64,000 nucleotides of DNA. Source: Cystobacter fuscus (GTDB taxonomy: Bacteria; Myxococcota; Myxococcia; Myxococcales; Myxococcaceae). The DNA lies in NCBI RefSeq assembly GCF_002305875.1, contig NZ_CP022098.1, positions 620,001 to 684,000 of the forward strand, written 5' to 3'. A program made the position numbers and the translations under genes. The notes under the pieces are model-generated. The model was not told the DNA's origin. It worked only from the letters and a program-made list of their open reading frames with translations, and ran no database searches. Each line of letters opens with the position of its first letter. Position 1 is the first letter of the stretch. Positions 26,696 to 35,422 of this stretch are shown here, one piece after another.

Positions 26696-26711
26696 TGGCA
26701 CACGGGTGGCA
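26696..26711 (+). promoter_or_regulatory. Putative sigma-54 (-24/-12) promoter
   Basis: The sequence TGGCAC-ACGGG-TGGCA matches the sigma-54 consensus (GG, ten nt, GC). It predicts transcription starting near 26722, about 33 nt before the ATG of the beta-propeller lipoprotein gene, which also has a gaggag ribosome-binding site. Sigma-54 promoters with enhancer-binding proteins are abundant in myxobacteria. One T-to-G deviation from the -12 consensus (TTGCA) is present. Confidence 0.5.
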
Positions 26712-26754
26712 ATACGCGCTCCCGCCGAAAGACACATGGCGAGGAGTCAGGGTC

Positions 26755-28848
26755 ATGCATTCAAACAAACATCCAACCAAACAAACTGGAGTGGTTCTCG
26801 CGCTGATGGGTCTCGTGGGGTGCTCCAGCTCACGGGACATCCCGGAGAACCAGCCCGTGCAGATGTCGGCGAGACTCGAGGCCTTCGAGAGCTGTGAGGG
26901 GCTCGAGTCCTATATCGAGAACGCCGCGGTGCTCGACATGCGCGCCTCGCTGGAGCGCTCCAAGCCCTCCTACTGGCGGAGTTGGGGGGGCGGCGTGGTC
27001 TTCAGTGACGGGGCGGCTCCCCCCTCCGCGCCCAACTCGGACTCGGGCGGGGGCGCCTCGCCGGGGAGCTACACGGGCACCAACAACCAGGTGGCCGGCG
27101 TGGACGAGGCGGACTTCGTGAAGAACGACGGCACGCGCCTCTTCGTCCTCTCCGGACAGAAGCTCTATCTCCACCGCTCCTGGCCCGCCGAGTCGTTGCG
27201 CACCGAGTCCTCGCTCACCATCGAGGGCCGGCCCCGGCAGATGTTCCTGCACGGCGACAAGGTGGTCGTCTTCTCCGAGGTGTATTCGAATACGAACCCG
27301 TCGGGAGCCGGGGGCGCGAGTGACTCGACGGTCGGGTGCAACTACCTGTCGATCTGCGTGGCCGGTGGAATCGTCTCCACCAAGGTCACCACGGTGGACG
27401 TGTCCCAGCTCGCCGCTCCCCAGGTGACGGGCGAGTTGTATCTGCCGGGTGGCTACCACGACGCGCGGCTGTCGGGCGGCTCGGTGCGCCTGGTGTTGAA
27501 CGAGTTCTTCGTCTGGCCCGCCGGGATGCGCTGGTACCCCGAATACAACGCGGAGCTCTGGGCGGACACGTCGCGGCTGGAGCGGGAGATCGACGCGCTC
27601 AAGGACGCCAACGAGCAGCTCATCCGCGCGCGCTCCCTGTCGGACTGGAGGCGGGACGGGTACTTCAAGCAGCCGGACGGCACCCAGGTGCCGGTGGCCC
27701 AGGACTGCCGCGACTTCCACAAGACGAACGCGCCCACGCAACTGGGCTACGTCACCGTGGCCTCGATCGACCTGAACGCGGCGGTGGCGCAGGCGCCCGG
27801 ACGCACCACCCTGGTGGCCCAGCCGGACATCCTCTACGCCAATGGCGATGCGCTCTACCTCACCGCGCGGCACTGGTGGTGGTGGTGGACGCCGGGGCAG
27901 CGGGACTACACCTACATCCACAAGCTCGACCTGGAGCAGCCGGGGCGCGTCCGCTACGTGGCCAGCGGCACCCTGGAGGGCCACCTGCTGGACCAGTTCA
28001 GCCTGGATGAGCACGAGGGCGTGCTGCGCACGGCTACCACCATCTCCTGGCGCGTGGATGAAGCCGGCAACCCCTGGGGCCGCACCGAGACGACCAACCG
28101 CGTCTCCACCCTGCGTCAGGAGGGCAATCGGCTCAAGTCGCTGGGGCGCAGCGAGGACCTGGCCAAGGGCGAGCGCATCTTCAGCGCGCGCTTCCTGGGC
28201 AACAAGGGCTACGTGGTGACGTTCCGCCAGGTGGATCCGCTCTTCACCTTCGATCTCTCGGACCCGGCGCACCCGCGCAAGGTGGGCGAGCTCAAGGTGC
28301 CGGGCTTCTCCACGTACATCCACCCGCTGGGCGACACGCACCTGCTGACCCTGGGGGTGCAGGTGGCGGAGAACGGCGACTGGCGCTCGCGCTCGCTCAA
28401 GCTGTCGCTCTTCGACGTGTCGGACCTCGCCCACCCCCGCGAGGCCTTCACGCAACTGGTGGGCTCGCCCAGCAGTGGCAGCGAGGCGCTCTATGATCAC
28501 AAGGCCTTCAACTTCTTCGCGGCCAAGGGCCTGCTGGCCATTCCCTTCACCGACTGGGCCCCGTCGTCCACCGGCTACTACTGGGACAACTTCGTGAGCG
28601 ACCTGCGCGTCTTCCGCGTGGATACGGCCACGGGCTTCACTCCCCTGGGCGCGCTCTCCATGAGCGACGTGTACCGCACCCTCAGCACCAACCGGTGGAA
28701 CTACTGGTACCAGCCCTACGTGCGCCGCAGCGTGATGGCGGATGACTACGTGTACGCCATCTCGGATGGCGGTGTGCGCGTGTCCCACGTGAACCAGCTC
28801 TCCACGCCGCTGGCCACGGAGCGCTTCCAGCCCACCGTCGTGTACTGA
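26755..28848 (+). CDS. Beta-propeller-domain lipoprotein (Beta_propel family)
   Basis: This 697-residue lipoprotein has a LVGC lipobox (about Cys23). The family signature NNQVAGVDEADFVKNDGTRLFVLSG follows a Gly/Ser-rich linker. Repeated blades include VTTVDVSQLAAPQVTGEL, YVTVASIDL, LFTFDLSDPAHPRKVGEL and LSLFDVSDLAHPREAF. Family members (PF09826) are secreted, membrane-linked propellers of unknown function, often with Ca-binding-like turns. A striking WWWWW run lies near residue 378. A sigma-54-like promoter is directly upstream. A hairpin follows its stop codon, before the MATE transporter gene. Confidence 0.8.
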   Translation: MHSNKHPTKQTGVVLALMGLVGCSSSRDIPENQPVQMSARLEAFESCEGLESYIENAAVLDMRASLERSKPSYWRSWGGGVVFSDGAAPPSAPNSDSGGGASPGSYTGTNNQVAGVDEADFVKNDGTRLFVLSGQKLYLHRSWPAESLRTESSLTIEGRPRQMFLHGDKVVVFSEVYSNTNPSGAGGASDSTVGCNYLSICVAGGIVSTKVTTVDVSQLAAPQVTGELYLPGGYHDARLSGGSVRLVLNEFFVWPAGMRWYPEYNAELWADTSRLEREIDALKDANEQLIRARSLSDWRRDGYFKQPDGTQVPVAQDCRDFHKTNAPTQLGYVTVASIDLNAAVAQAPGRTTLVAQPDILYANGDALYLTARHWWWWWTPGQRDYTYIHKLDLEQPGRVRYVASGTLEGHLLDQFSLDEHEGVLRTATTISWRVDEAGNPWGRTETTNRVSTLRQEGNRLKSLGRSEDLAKGERIFSARFLGNKGYVVTFRQVDPLFTFDLSDPAHPRKVGELKVPGFSTYIHPLGDTHLLTLGVQVAENGDWRSRSLKLSLFDVSDLAHPREAFTQLVGSPSSGSEALYDHKAFNFFAAKGLLAIPFTDWAPSSTGYYWDNFVSDLRVFRVDTATGFTPLGALSMSDVYRTLSTNRWNYWYQPYVRRSVMADDYVYAISDGGVRVSHVNQLSTPLATERFQPTVVY

Positions 28849-28885
28849 CGCGTGGCGTTGGGGAAGGGGAGCGCGCGCCGGGCGT

Positions 28886-28909
28886 GCCGGGCCGTGATAA
28901 GGGCCCGGC
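28886..28909. terminator. Hairpin directly before the MATE gene start
   Basis: An 8-bp GC stem (gccgggcc/ggcccggc, 8-nt loop) begins 38 nt after the lipoprotein stop and ends 4 nt before the MATE ATG, where a ribosome-binding site would normally lie. It may terminate the upstream transcript or mask translation initiation of the transporter. Confidence 0.4.
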
Positions 28910-28913
28910 TGCC

Positions 28914-30293
28914 ATGACGTCCGAACCCCTTCCCAGCCGCCGCGAGGAACTCCAGCAACTCTGGAAGCTCGCCCTGCCCATCGCCATCGCCCAGGCGGGC
29001 CAGCACCTCATGGGCTTCGTGGACACGGCGGTGGTGAGCCGCGCGGGGACCCAGGCGCTGGCGGCGGTGGGCCTGTCCTCCTCCATCTTCTTCGCCCTGA
29101 GCAGCTTCGCCATGGGGCTGATGATGGGGTTGGATCCGCTGGTGTCCCAGGCCATCGGCGCGCGCAACCTCTCCCGTGCGCGGGTGCTCTTCTGGCAGGG
29201 CAGCTACCTGGCGCTGATCGTCGGCACCGTGCTGGCGGTGCCCCTGGTGGTGGGGCCCCGGCTGCTGCCGCTCGTGGGCGTGAGCTTCCCGGAGCTGCCC
29301 GAGGTCCGGGACTACCTCACCTGGCGCGCGTTCAGCCTGCCGCTGGTGCTGCTCTTCATCACCGCCCGGGCCTATCTCCAGGGGGTGGGGCGGCCCCAGG
29401 TCCTGGTGGTGTCCACCGTGGTGGCCAACGTGTTCAACCTCGCGGCCAACGTGCTGTTCGTCTTCGGCGGCGAGGGGCTGCCCGCCTTCCTCGGGCCCTT
29501 GCGCGCGATGCCCGCCCTGGGCGTGAAGGGCTCGGCGCTCGCCACGCTGCTGGCGACGCTCGTGCAGTGGGCCATCGCCGCGTGGGCGGTGCGGATGGCG
29601 CCGGGTGCGGAGGGGTTGGGCTGGGTGCGTCCGGTGCGCGCGGACATCCTGCAGGCGTTGCGCGTGGGCGTGCCCATCGGACTGCACGTCGCGGCGGAGG
29701 TGGGTGTCTTCTCCCTGGCGGGCGTGCTCGCGCGCTGGGTGAGCCCGGAGAGCATGAGCGCGCATCAGATCGCCATCTCCTACGGCAGCCTCTCCTTCGC
29801 CATGGCGTTGGGCATCGGCAACGCGGGCAGCGTGCGGGTGGGCTGGGCCGTGGGGGCGCGGGATACGCCGCGCGCCCGGCGCAGCGGGATGATGGCGTTC
29901 GCCTCGGGCGCGGCCTTCATGGCGCTCTCCGGACTGGTGTACGCCCTCTTCGCTCCGCAACTGGCGGACCTCATGGGCACGCCCCCCGAGGTGCGGCCCC
30001 TGGTGGTGCCCCTGCTGATGGTGTGCGCCGTCTTCCAGCTCTCCGACGGCGTGCAGGGCGTGGGCGCGGGCGTGCTGCGCGGCGCGGGCGAGACGCGCTT
30101 CACCTTCCTGGCCAACGTGGTGGGGCACTACGCGGTGGGCCTGCCCGTGGCGCTGGTGCTCGGCTTCGGACTGAAGCTGGGCGTGGTGGGAATCTGGTGG
30201 GGCTTGTGCGCGGGTCTCACCTTCGTGGGACTCGCGCTCCTGTGGCGCTTCGAGCGCCAGAGCGCCGGCACCCTCCGTCCCATGGAGGGATGA
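28914..30293 (+). CDS. MATE-family efflux transporter
   Basis: This 459-residue integral membrane protein has about 12 transmembrane helices. MATE features are LWKLALPIAIAQAGQHLMGFVDTAVVSRAG at the N-terminus, LMMGLDPLVSQAIGARNLSRAR, and the pseudo-repeat in the second half (GVPIGLHVAAEVGVFSLAGVLARW, GNAGSVRVGWAVGA). It would export cationic drugs or dyes by Na+ or H+ antiport. The start at 28914 lacks a visible ribosome-binding site, because a hairpin occupies that region; an in-frame GTG at 28884 is the alternative. Confidence 0.9.
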   Translation: MTSEPLPSRREELQQLWKLALPIAIAQAGQHLMGFVDTAVVSRAGTQALAAVGLSSSIFFALSSFAMGLMMGLDPLVSQAIGARNLSRARVLFWQGSYLALIVGTVLAVPLVVGPRLLPLVGVSFPELPEVRDYLTWRAFSLPLVLLFITARAYLQGVGRPQVLVVSTVVANVFNLAANVLFVFGGEGLPAFLGPLRAMPALGVKGSALATLLATLVQWAIAAWAVRMAPGAEGLGWVRPVRADILQALRVGVPIGLHVAAEVGVFSLAGVLARWVSPESMSAHQIAISYGSLSFAMALGIGNAGSVRVGWAVGARDTPRARRSGMMAFASGAAFMALSGLVYALFAPQLADLMGTPPEVRPLVVPLLMVCAVFQLSDGVQGVGAGVLRGAGETRFTFLANVVGHYAVGLPVALVLGFGLKLGVVGIWWGLCAGLTFVGLALLWRFERQSAGTLRPMEG

Positions 30294-30311
30294 GCGCACG
30301 GGGTTCATTTA

Positions 30312-30325
30312 GTGTAAAATTACAC
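30312..30325. promoter_or_regulatory. Palindrome GTGTAA-AA-TTACAC touching the TonB gene start
   Basis: Perfect 6-bp arms flank AA and end one nt before the ATG at 30327. This is the most AT-rich spot nearby and includes TAAAAT, a possible -10 element, so the mRNA may be leaderless and the palindrome may be an operator overlapping the promoter. No ribosome-binding site fits in front of the ATG. Confidence 0.4.
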
Positions 30326-30326
30326 C

Positions 30327-30953
30327 ATGATTGGCTCTGTCTTGTCCGTGAAGTCTCGACTTGCCCTCTTTGGCTTGCTGGCCGCGGTGGTCTCCCTCGG
30401 GGGGATCGGGTGTGCCACGGCCTCTCGGGCGACGATCGCGGCGCCCCCCGCGCCCGAGCCCATCGCCGAGCCGGCGCCGGCGCCGACGCCCGAGCCCCCT
30501 CCGGCCCCGGCTCCCGTGGTGAAGGCCGAGCGCCCCAAGGCCTCCAAGCGCACCGCGGCCCGGCCCGCGTCCGAGGCGAAGGCGGCGACGGGGACCTCCA
30601 TGGCGGCGAGAGCGTCCGAGCCGAGGCGGCCCCCGTCGGACGGCGTGTCGCTCGGGTCGGGCGAGCCCGTGGCCTTCGATCCCTCGGTGATGACGCGGCC
30701 CCAGCGGGTGAGCGGGCGGGAGCCCCAACTCACCCCGGAGGCCCAGGCCGAGCGCGTGCGGGGCGCCGCGCTGGTGCGCTGTGTGGCGACCCGCGAGGGC
30801 CGGGTGACGAATTGCCGGCTGCTCAAGGGCCTGCCCTACATGAATCAGGAGCTGCTCGAGGCCCTGTCCACCTGGCGTGTCACCCCCGCGACCGCCCAGG
30901 GCAAGCCCATCGACGTGGACTACACCTTCGTCGTCCGCATCCCCACGGGGTGA
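30327..30953 (+). CDS. TonB C-terminal-domain protein, small
   Basis: This 208-residue protein has a signal or anchor with a lipobox-like GIGC (Cys29), a long Pro/Ala/Glu linker (APAPTPEPPPAPAPVV), and a C-terminal TonB-like domain (about 130-206; AALVRCVATREGRVTNCRLLKGLPYMNQELLEALSTWRVTPAT, then VDYTFVVRIP). Canonical TonB keeps an uncleaved N-terminal helix for ExbB/ExbD contact; a Cys at this place suggests lipidation instead, making energy coupling uncertain. It converges with the CheB gene, 6 nt apart. Confidence 0.75.
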   Translation: MIGSVLSVKSRLALFGLLAAVVSLGGIGCATASRATIAAPPAPEPIAEPAPAPTPEPPPAPAPVVKAERPKASKRTAARPASEAKAATGTSMAARASEPRRPPSDGVSLGSGEPVAFDPSVMTRPQRVSGREPQLTPEAQAERVRGAALVRCVATREGRVTNCRLLKGLPYMNQELLEALSTWRVTPATAQGKPIDVDYTFVVRIPTG

Positions 30954-30959
30954 GCGGAT

Positions 30960-32021
30960 TCAGCCCTGGCGGGCCCGACGGCGGATGGCCTCGTTGATGG
31001 CCTTGAGCGGGAGCACCTGGTCCGCCGCGCCGCGCTCGATGGCCGCGCGCGGCATGCCGAACACCACGCTGCTCGCCTCGTCCTGGGCAATCGTCGCCGC
31101 GCCGGCCTGCTTCATCAGCAGCAGCCCTTCCGCCCCGTCCTCGCCCATCCCCGTGAGCAGCACGCCCACCGCGTTCGCCCCCGCCGCGCGCGCCACCGAG
31201 TGGAACAGCACGTCCACGCTCGGCTTGTGTCCCGAGACCCGCTTTCCGTCCGCCACCTCCACCTGGTAGTGGCCCCCGGTGCGCCGCACCCGCAGGTGCC
31301 GGTTGCCCGGCGCGATGAGCGCTCGGCCCTGCAGCACCCGGTCGCCCTGCTCCGCCTCCTTCACCTCGATGCGGCACAGCTCGTTGAGCCGCTGGGCGAA
31401 GGCCAGCGTGAACTGCTCCGGCATGTGCTGCACGATGACGATTCCCGGGCAGTCCGGAGGCATCGGTTGCAGCAGTTGTCGCAGTGCATCGGTGCCCCCC
31501 GTGGAGGCCCCCACCGCCACCACCTTGTCCGTCGTCACCGTGAGCAGGGAAGCCATGGGCTTCTCCGCTGGCTCCTGCTCCCCCCGTGCCGGGGGAACGT
31601 ACCGCTCCGGCCGGGGACGTGCCTTCGCCGCGTCGCGCAGGGACTGCACGAATCGCATCCGGGACTCGCGCAGGAACTCGCCCACGCCCAGCGGGGGCTT
31701 GGAGATGATCTCCACCGCGCCTTCCTCCAGCGCGCGCACCGCCAGCTCCGTGCCCGGCCCCGCCAGCCCCGAGCACACCACCACCGGCACCGGTGCCTCC
31801 TCCCGCATCAACTCGCGCAGGAACGTCAGCCCGTCCATGCGCGGCATCTCCAGATCCAACAGGATCACGTCCGGTCGGTGGCTCGTCATCTTCTGCCGGG
31901 CGATGAGGGGATCCGACGCCACCTCGGCCACCATGTCCGGCACGTGCTTGAGCAGCATCAGCATGCCCTGGCGCACCACCGCCGAGTCATCCACCACGAG
32001 CACCCGCAGCACAGGAGCCAA
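30960..32021 (-). CDS. cheB: CheB protein-glutamate methylesterase with receiver domain
   Basis: The receiver domain begins LRVLVVDDSAVVRQ, with phospho-acceptor Asp56 in DVILLDLEMPRMDG. The methylesterase catalytic Ser lies in VVAVGASTGG, the His in IVIVQHMPEQF and the Asp in LLTGMGEDGAEG, so the catalytic triad is complete. It would demethylate or deamidate chemoreceptors in response to CheA. The start is uncertain: a TTG at 32021 with gagga six nt upstream fits the family N-terminus, while an ATG at 32141 would add 40 unrelated residues. It is the last gene of a leftward chemosensory operon. No CheR is present nearby. Confidence 0.88.
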   Translation of the reverse strand: MAPVLRVLVVDDSAVVRQGMLMLLKHVPDMVAEVASDPLIARQKMTSHRPDVILLDLEMPRMDGLTFLRELMREEAPVPVVVCSGLAGPGTELAVRALEEGAVEIISKPPLGVGEFLRESRMRFVQSLRDAAKARPRPERYVPPARGEQEPAEKPMASLLTVTTDKVVAVGASTGGTDALRQLLQPMPPDCPGIVIVQHMPEQFTLAFAQRLNELCRIEVKEAEQGDRVLQGRALIAPGNRHLRVRRTGGHYQVEVADGKRVSGHKPSVDVLFHSVARAAGANAVGVLLTGMGEDGAEGLLLMKQAGAATIAQDEASSVVFGMPRAAIERGAADQVLPLKAINEAIRRRARQG

Positions 32022-32189
32022 GTCGTATCCTCGTCCGCCGGTCTCACCCGCCAGGAGTCGCGGCCCCTGGAGGTTACGCGTCACCGCGCGCACACGCCAC
32101 CCGAGGCCCGGCGGGTAGGACTCCAGGTCCGTGCCGGGCATGCTGGCGGCCCTACCGTCCGGCTCCCGGCGGGCGGCGCGCGTGGGGGC

Positions 32190-32564
32190 CTACGGGTGGT
32201 GCGCCGCCTCCTCGTCCTTCTCCGCCTCGGAGCGCACGTCGGACGCGTCGCGGTCCTGGAAGCTGGTGATGTTCATGCGCGCCTCGCTCAACGCCTGGGG
32301 CCCGAGGGTCAACCCGTTCCCGATGGACGCCTCCAGCACCTCGCCCAGGCTCGCCTTGTGCATTTGGTCCTTGTCGAGGACGAGGTGGATGTCCTCGTCC
32401 TCGATCCTCTCCACGGCCCTGAAGGGGACCCGATAGTCCCTGGCATAGAGCACGCCCTTCTCCACGACGAAGGCGTCTTCCAGCAGGCCGATGACCCTGC
32501 CCATCTGGTGCCCATCCCTGCTCTTCACCACCATGCCCACCCGAACATCCATTCGCTGTGCCAT
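32190..32564 (-). CDS. DUF2171/PRC-barrel-like small protein
   Basis: This 124-residue soluble protein has an N-terminal beta-barrel-like region (DVRVGMVVKSRDGHQMGRVIGLLEDAFVVEK, YRVPFRAVERIEDEDIHLVLDKD) resembling DUF2171, a family near PRC-barrel folds. The tail is acidic and His-rich. It sits between the cheA and cheB genes on the same strand, so it is probably an accessory of this chemosensory system. Its function is unknown. Confidence 0.65.
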   Translation of the reverse strand: MAQRMDVRVGMVVKSRDGHQMGRVIGLLEDAFVVEKGVLYARDYRVPFRAVERIEDEDIHLVLDKDQMHKASLGEVLEASIGNGLTLGPQALSEARMNITSFQDRDASDVRSEAEKDEEAAHHP

Positions 32565-32707
32565 CGCTCGCTCCTCCGCGCGCTGAGGGGACAGGGGCGG
32601 CCGGTTCTTCCCAGCCGTCCCACCCGGGAAGATGGGAATCCGGCCGGGCCTCCGTCAGCGGGCCCTTCCTCTTCTTCCTCCTCTTCGGCCGAGGCTCGGC
32701 CGGAGCG

Positions 32708-34357
32708 TCAGGACGCCGCGGAGCGCCTCGCCCGGGTGGCCTCGCGCAGGAGCGCGGCGTCATCGAGGATCAACGCGATCCGCCCGTTGCCCAGGATGCT
32801 CGCGCCCGAGATGCACGGCAGGTCCTTGAACAGCGAGCCCAGGGGCTTGATGACCGTCTGGCGCTCTCCGTGGAGCATGTCCACGACCAGGCCCACCTTG
32901 CCCTGCGGGTGCTGGACGATGACCATGCTCTCGCGAGGCGGCGCCTGCGTGCCGGGGCTGAAGAGGTGGCGCAGCCGGAGATAGGGAATGACCTCGCCCC
33001 GCAGGTTCAGCACGCCATCGCGCTCCCCGGCCCGCCCCCGCGCGCTCTCGGGCAGCTCGATGCACTCGTGCACGGACTCGAGCGGCACGACGTACGTCTC
33101 CGCGCCGACGCCCACCAGGAACCCCTCGATGATGGCGAACGTGAGCGGGAGCCGCAGGGAGATGGTGACGCCGTGTCCCTCCCGGCTCTGGACGGTGACC
33201 TTGCCGCGCAGGGCCTCCACGTTGCGGCGCACCACGTCCATGCCCACGCCCCGGCCCGACGTGGCGGTGAGCTCCCGCGCGGTGGAGAAGCCCGGCTCGA
33301 AGATGAACGAGAAGAGCTCCGCTTCCGGCAGGGACTCCGGTTCCCGCGACAGCCCCAGCGCACGGGCGCGCTCGATGATGCGCTCCTTGTTCAGGCCCGC
33401 CCCGTCGTCGATGACCTCGAGCAGGATGCCGCCAGCGTCATGGGCGGCGCGCAGCTTGAGCTGGGAGAGCTCTGGTTTGCCCCGCGCCCGGCGGATGTCC
33501 GGCGTCTCGATGCCGTGGTCGATGGCGTTGCGAATCATGTGCAGCAGCGGATCCCGCACGTTCTCCACCAGCGCGGTGTCCATCTCCACGTCCTCGCCCT
33601 CGAAGACGAGCTCGACGTGCTTGTCCCGCGACGCGGCCAGATCCCTCACGGTCCTCACGTACTGGCGGAACGTGGGGCCGAGCGGCACCATGCGCACGTT
33701 CATCACCAGCTCCTGCAACTCGCGCAGCAGGCGCTCGCCGTCGTGGCTCGCCTCGAGCAGTTGCTCGCGCGGCCGGTCGCCCTCGAGCATGGCGGTCAAC
33801 TTCCCCTGGGCGATGGACAGCTCCCCGATGAGATCCACCATCCGATCCAACTTGGTGATGCCCACCCGGAGGTTGCGCGCCCGCTCCTCCTCGGCCAGGG
33901 GTTTGCGCTCGGAGGGAGAGGGGGGAGGCGAGGACTCCGTCTCGCTGGCGGCCGGAACCGGGGCCGTGAGCTCCGCGCGGCCCCAGCGGGTCATGAGCGC
34001 CATCACCGCGCGGTGCTGAGCCGTCAGCGTGACCTGCCCCGCCGCGAGCTGCCCTCGCAGTTGTCGCATCGCATCCACGGCGGACAGCAGCAGGGACACG
34101 AGCCCGTGCGATACGGCGAGTTCCCCCGTGTGCAGGCGCTCGAGCAGGTCCTCCAGCTCGTGGGTGAACTCCACGAAGGCGGGAAGCTCCACGCACGTGG
34201 CGTTGCCCTTGAGGGTATGGGCCGCGCGGAAGATGGTCCGCAGCCGCTCGGGATCCGGCTGTTGCTCCAGACCGACGAGCTGCTCCTCCATGAGGGCGAA
34301 GACCTCGTCGCACTCGAGGACGAAGACCTTCAGCAGTTCGTCACGATCGATGTCCAT
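32708..34357 (-). CDS. cheA: CheA chemotaxis histidine kinase
   Basis: This 549-residue protein has an HPt domain at residues 1-110 with His47 in FRAAHTLKGNA. The linker after about 145 carries Pro and Ser and there is no P2 domain. A dimerisation region (VGITKLDRMVDLIGELSIAQGKL) precedes the ATPase (NAIDHGIETPDIR, DDGAGLN, GRGVGMDVVRRNVEALRGKV). The CheW-like coupling domain lies at about 400-545. This is a standard CheA. Phosphotransfer targets probably include the response regulator and CheB encoded here. The start MDIDRDELL at 34357 overlaps the upstream GAF gene by 17 nt. Confidence 0.93.
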   Translation of the reverse strand: MDIDRDELLKVFVLECDEVFALMEEQLVGLEQQPDPERLRTIFRAAHTLKGNATCVELPAFVEFTHELEDLLERLHTGELAVSHGLVSLLLSAVDAMRQLRGQLAAGQVTLTAQHRAVMALMTRWGRAELTAPVPAASETESSPPPSPSERKPLAEEERARNLRVGITKLDRMVDLIGELSIAQGKLTAMLEGDRPREQLLEASHDGERLLRELQELVMNVRMVPLGPTFRQYVRTVRDLAASRDKHVELVFEGEDVEMDTALVENVRDPLLHMIRNAIDHGIETPDIRRARGKPELSQLKLRAAHDAGGILLEVIDDGAGLNKERIIERARALGLSREPESLPEAELFSFIFEPGFSTARELTATSGRGVGMDVVRRNVEALRGKVTVQSREGHGVTISLRLPLTFAIIEGFLVGVGAETYVVPLESVHECIELPESARGRAGERDGVLNLRGEVIPYLRLRHLFSPGTQAPPRESMVIVQHPQGKVGLVVDMLHGERQTVIKPLGSLFKDLPCISGASILGNGRIALILDDAALLREATRARRSAAS

Positions 34358-35000
34358 CGGGCTCCGTCTCGGAAGCGGCCAGCACCAGACCGGCTTGTTT
34401 TTCCAACAGCGCGAAGAGCTCCAGGTCCGAGTCTCCCAGCGTGGGTTTGTGCGGCAGCATGCCGAAGATGGCGATGACGCCCCAGACGCGGCTGCCGATG
34501 CGCAGCGGGACGCAGGCGGTGAGCGCCGGCTCGTTGCCGGTGGCGGGGGGACGCTTGCCCTCGCTGGCGACGAAGAGCTGCCCGGTGAGGGCCGTCTGGC
34601 CGATGATGCCGCTGCCCAGGGGGATGGACTGGAGCCCCGCCGGCTCGATGCCCATCGAGTGCACCAGCACGAGCGTCGAGTGCTGCTCATCGAGCTCGAA
34701 GATGCCCAGCTCCTCGGAGCCGACGATGTTGTTGATGATGTCGCGCAGGATGTCGAGCAGTGCCCGTCGCTCCAGGGTCTCGTGCAGCCGGTGGCTGGCC
34801 GCGTACAGGCCCACCAGGCTCGTCACCCGCGCGTCCGCCTCGCACAGCCGCTCCTCGAGCCGGGCCCGCTCCTGGTGCAAGGCGTCCAGTCGGGTGCGCA
34901 GGGACGCGTTCTCCGCCCGCAGCTCTCCCAGACGCTCTTCGGTGCGCTGGAGCGCTGTGGGGTCGGGGGTCGCGGGCTTGGAGGGAGGGTCCTGGCTCAT
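34341..35000 (-). CDS. GAF-domain protein with coiled coil
   Basis: This 219-residue protein has a coiled coil at about residues 20-60 (RTEERLGELRAENASLRTRLD) and a GAF domain (about 70-205; ASHRLHETLERRALLDILRDIINNIVG, SGIIGQTALTGQLFVAS, ALTACVPLRIGSRVWGVIAIFG). GAF domains bind small ligands or haem. It overlaps cheA by 17 nt, implying translational coupling, so it may act as a soluble sensor for CheA in place of a membrane receptor. It lacks any kinase or cyclase domain. Confidence 0.82.
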   Translation of the reverse strand: MSQDPPSKPATPDPTALQRTEERLGELRAENASLRTRLDALHQERARLEERLCEADARVTSLVGLYAASHRLHETLERRALLDILRDIINNIVGSEELGIFELDEQHSTLVLVHSMGIEPAGLQSIPLGSGIIGQTALTGQLFVASEGKRPPATGNEPALTACVPLRIGSRVWGVIAIFGMLPHKPTLGDSDLELFALLEKQAGLVLAASETEPDGHRS

Positions 35001-35021
35001 GAGGAACGCGAGGGAGAACGG

Positions 35022-35393
35022 CTACTCGCCGAGGTGCTGGCGCAGCTTCTGGAGCAGATCGCCCTTGTCGAAGGGCTTGGTGATGTATTCGGTGCAGCCG
35101 CTCTCATAGCCTGCCTGCACGCTGTGTGGCTCTCCCCGGGTGGTGACCATGATGATGGGGGTGGCGTGCATCTCCGGGCTCGCGCGGATGCGCCTGCAGG
35201 CCTGCAGGCCGTCCATCTGCGGCATCACGACGTCCATGAAGATGAGATCCGGCCGCTCGCGCAGCGCCAGGTCCACCGCCTCCACGCCATTGCGGGCGAT
35301 CAGCAGCTCGTAGCCGCCGCCACTCAGCATCATCCGGTGCATGAGCAGCACGGTGTTGGAGTCATCCACGAGCAGGATCTTCTTGCGTGTCAT
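35022..35393 (-). CDS. Single-domain response regulator (CheY-like)
   Basis: This is a 123-residue receiver domain. The acidic pair DD at residues 10-11, Asp54 in LIFMDVVMPQMDG, Thr in PIIMVTT and Lys in ITKPF are all present. With no output domain, it would relay phosphate from CheA. An alternative start at 35426 overlaps the stop of the upstream PilZ gene (ATGA); the shorter form starting MTRKKILLV fits the family. Confidence 0.88.
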   Translation of the reverse strand: MTRKKILLVDDSNTVLLMHRMMLSGGGYELLIARNGVEAVDLALRERPDLIFMDVVMPQMDGLQACRRIRASPEMHATPIIMVTTRGEPHSVQAGYESGCTEYITKPFDKGDLLQKLRQHLGE

Positions 35394-35422
35394 CGTCACG
35401 TTCTCCAGACGGAGCGAGCCGT

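Noticed and set aside
24572-26737. Leftward open frame of about 720 codons opposite the Hsp70 gene
   Set aside because: The rightward frame contains all three Hsp70 signatures; the opposite frame is Arg/His-rich low-complexity sequence.
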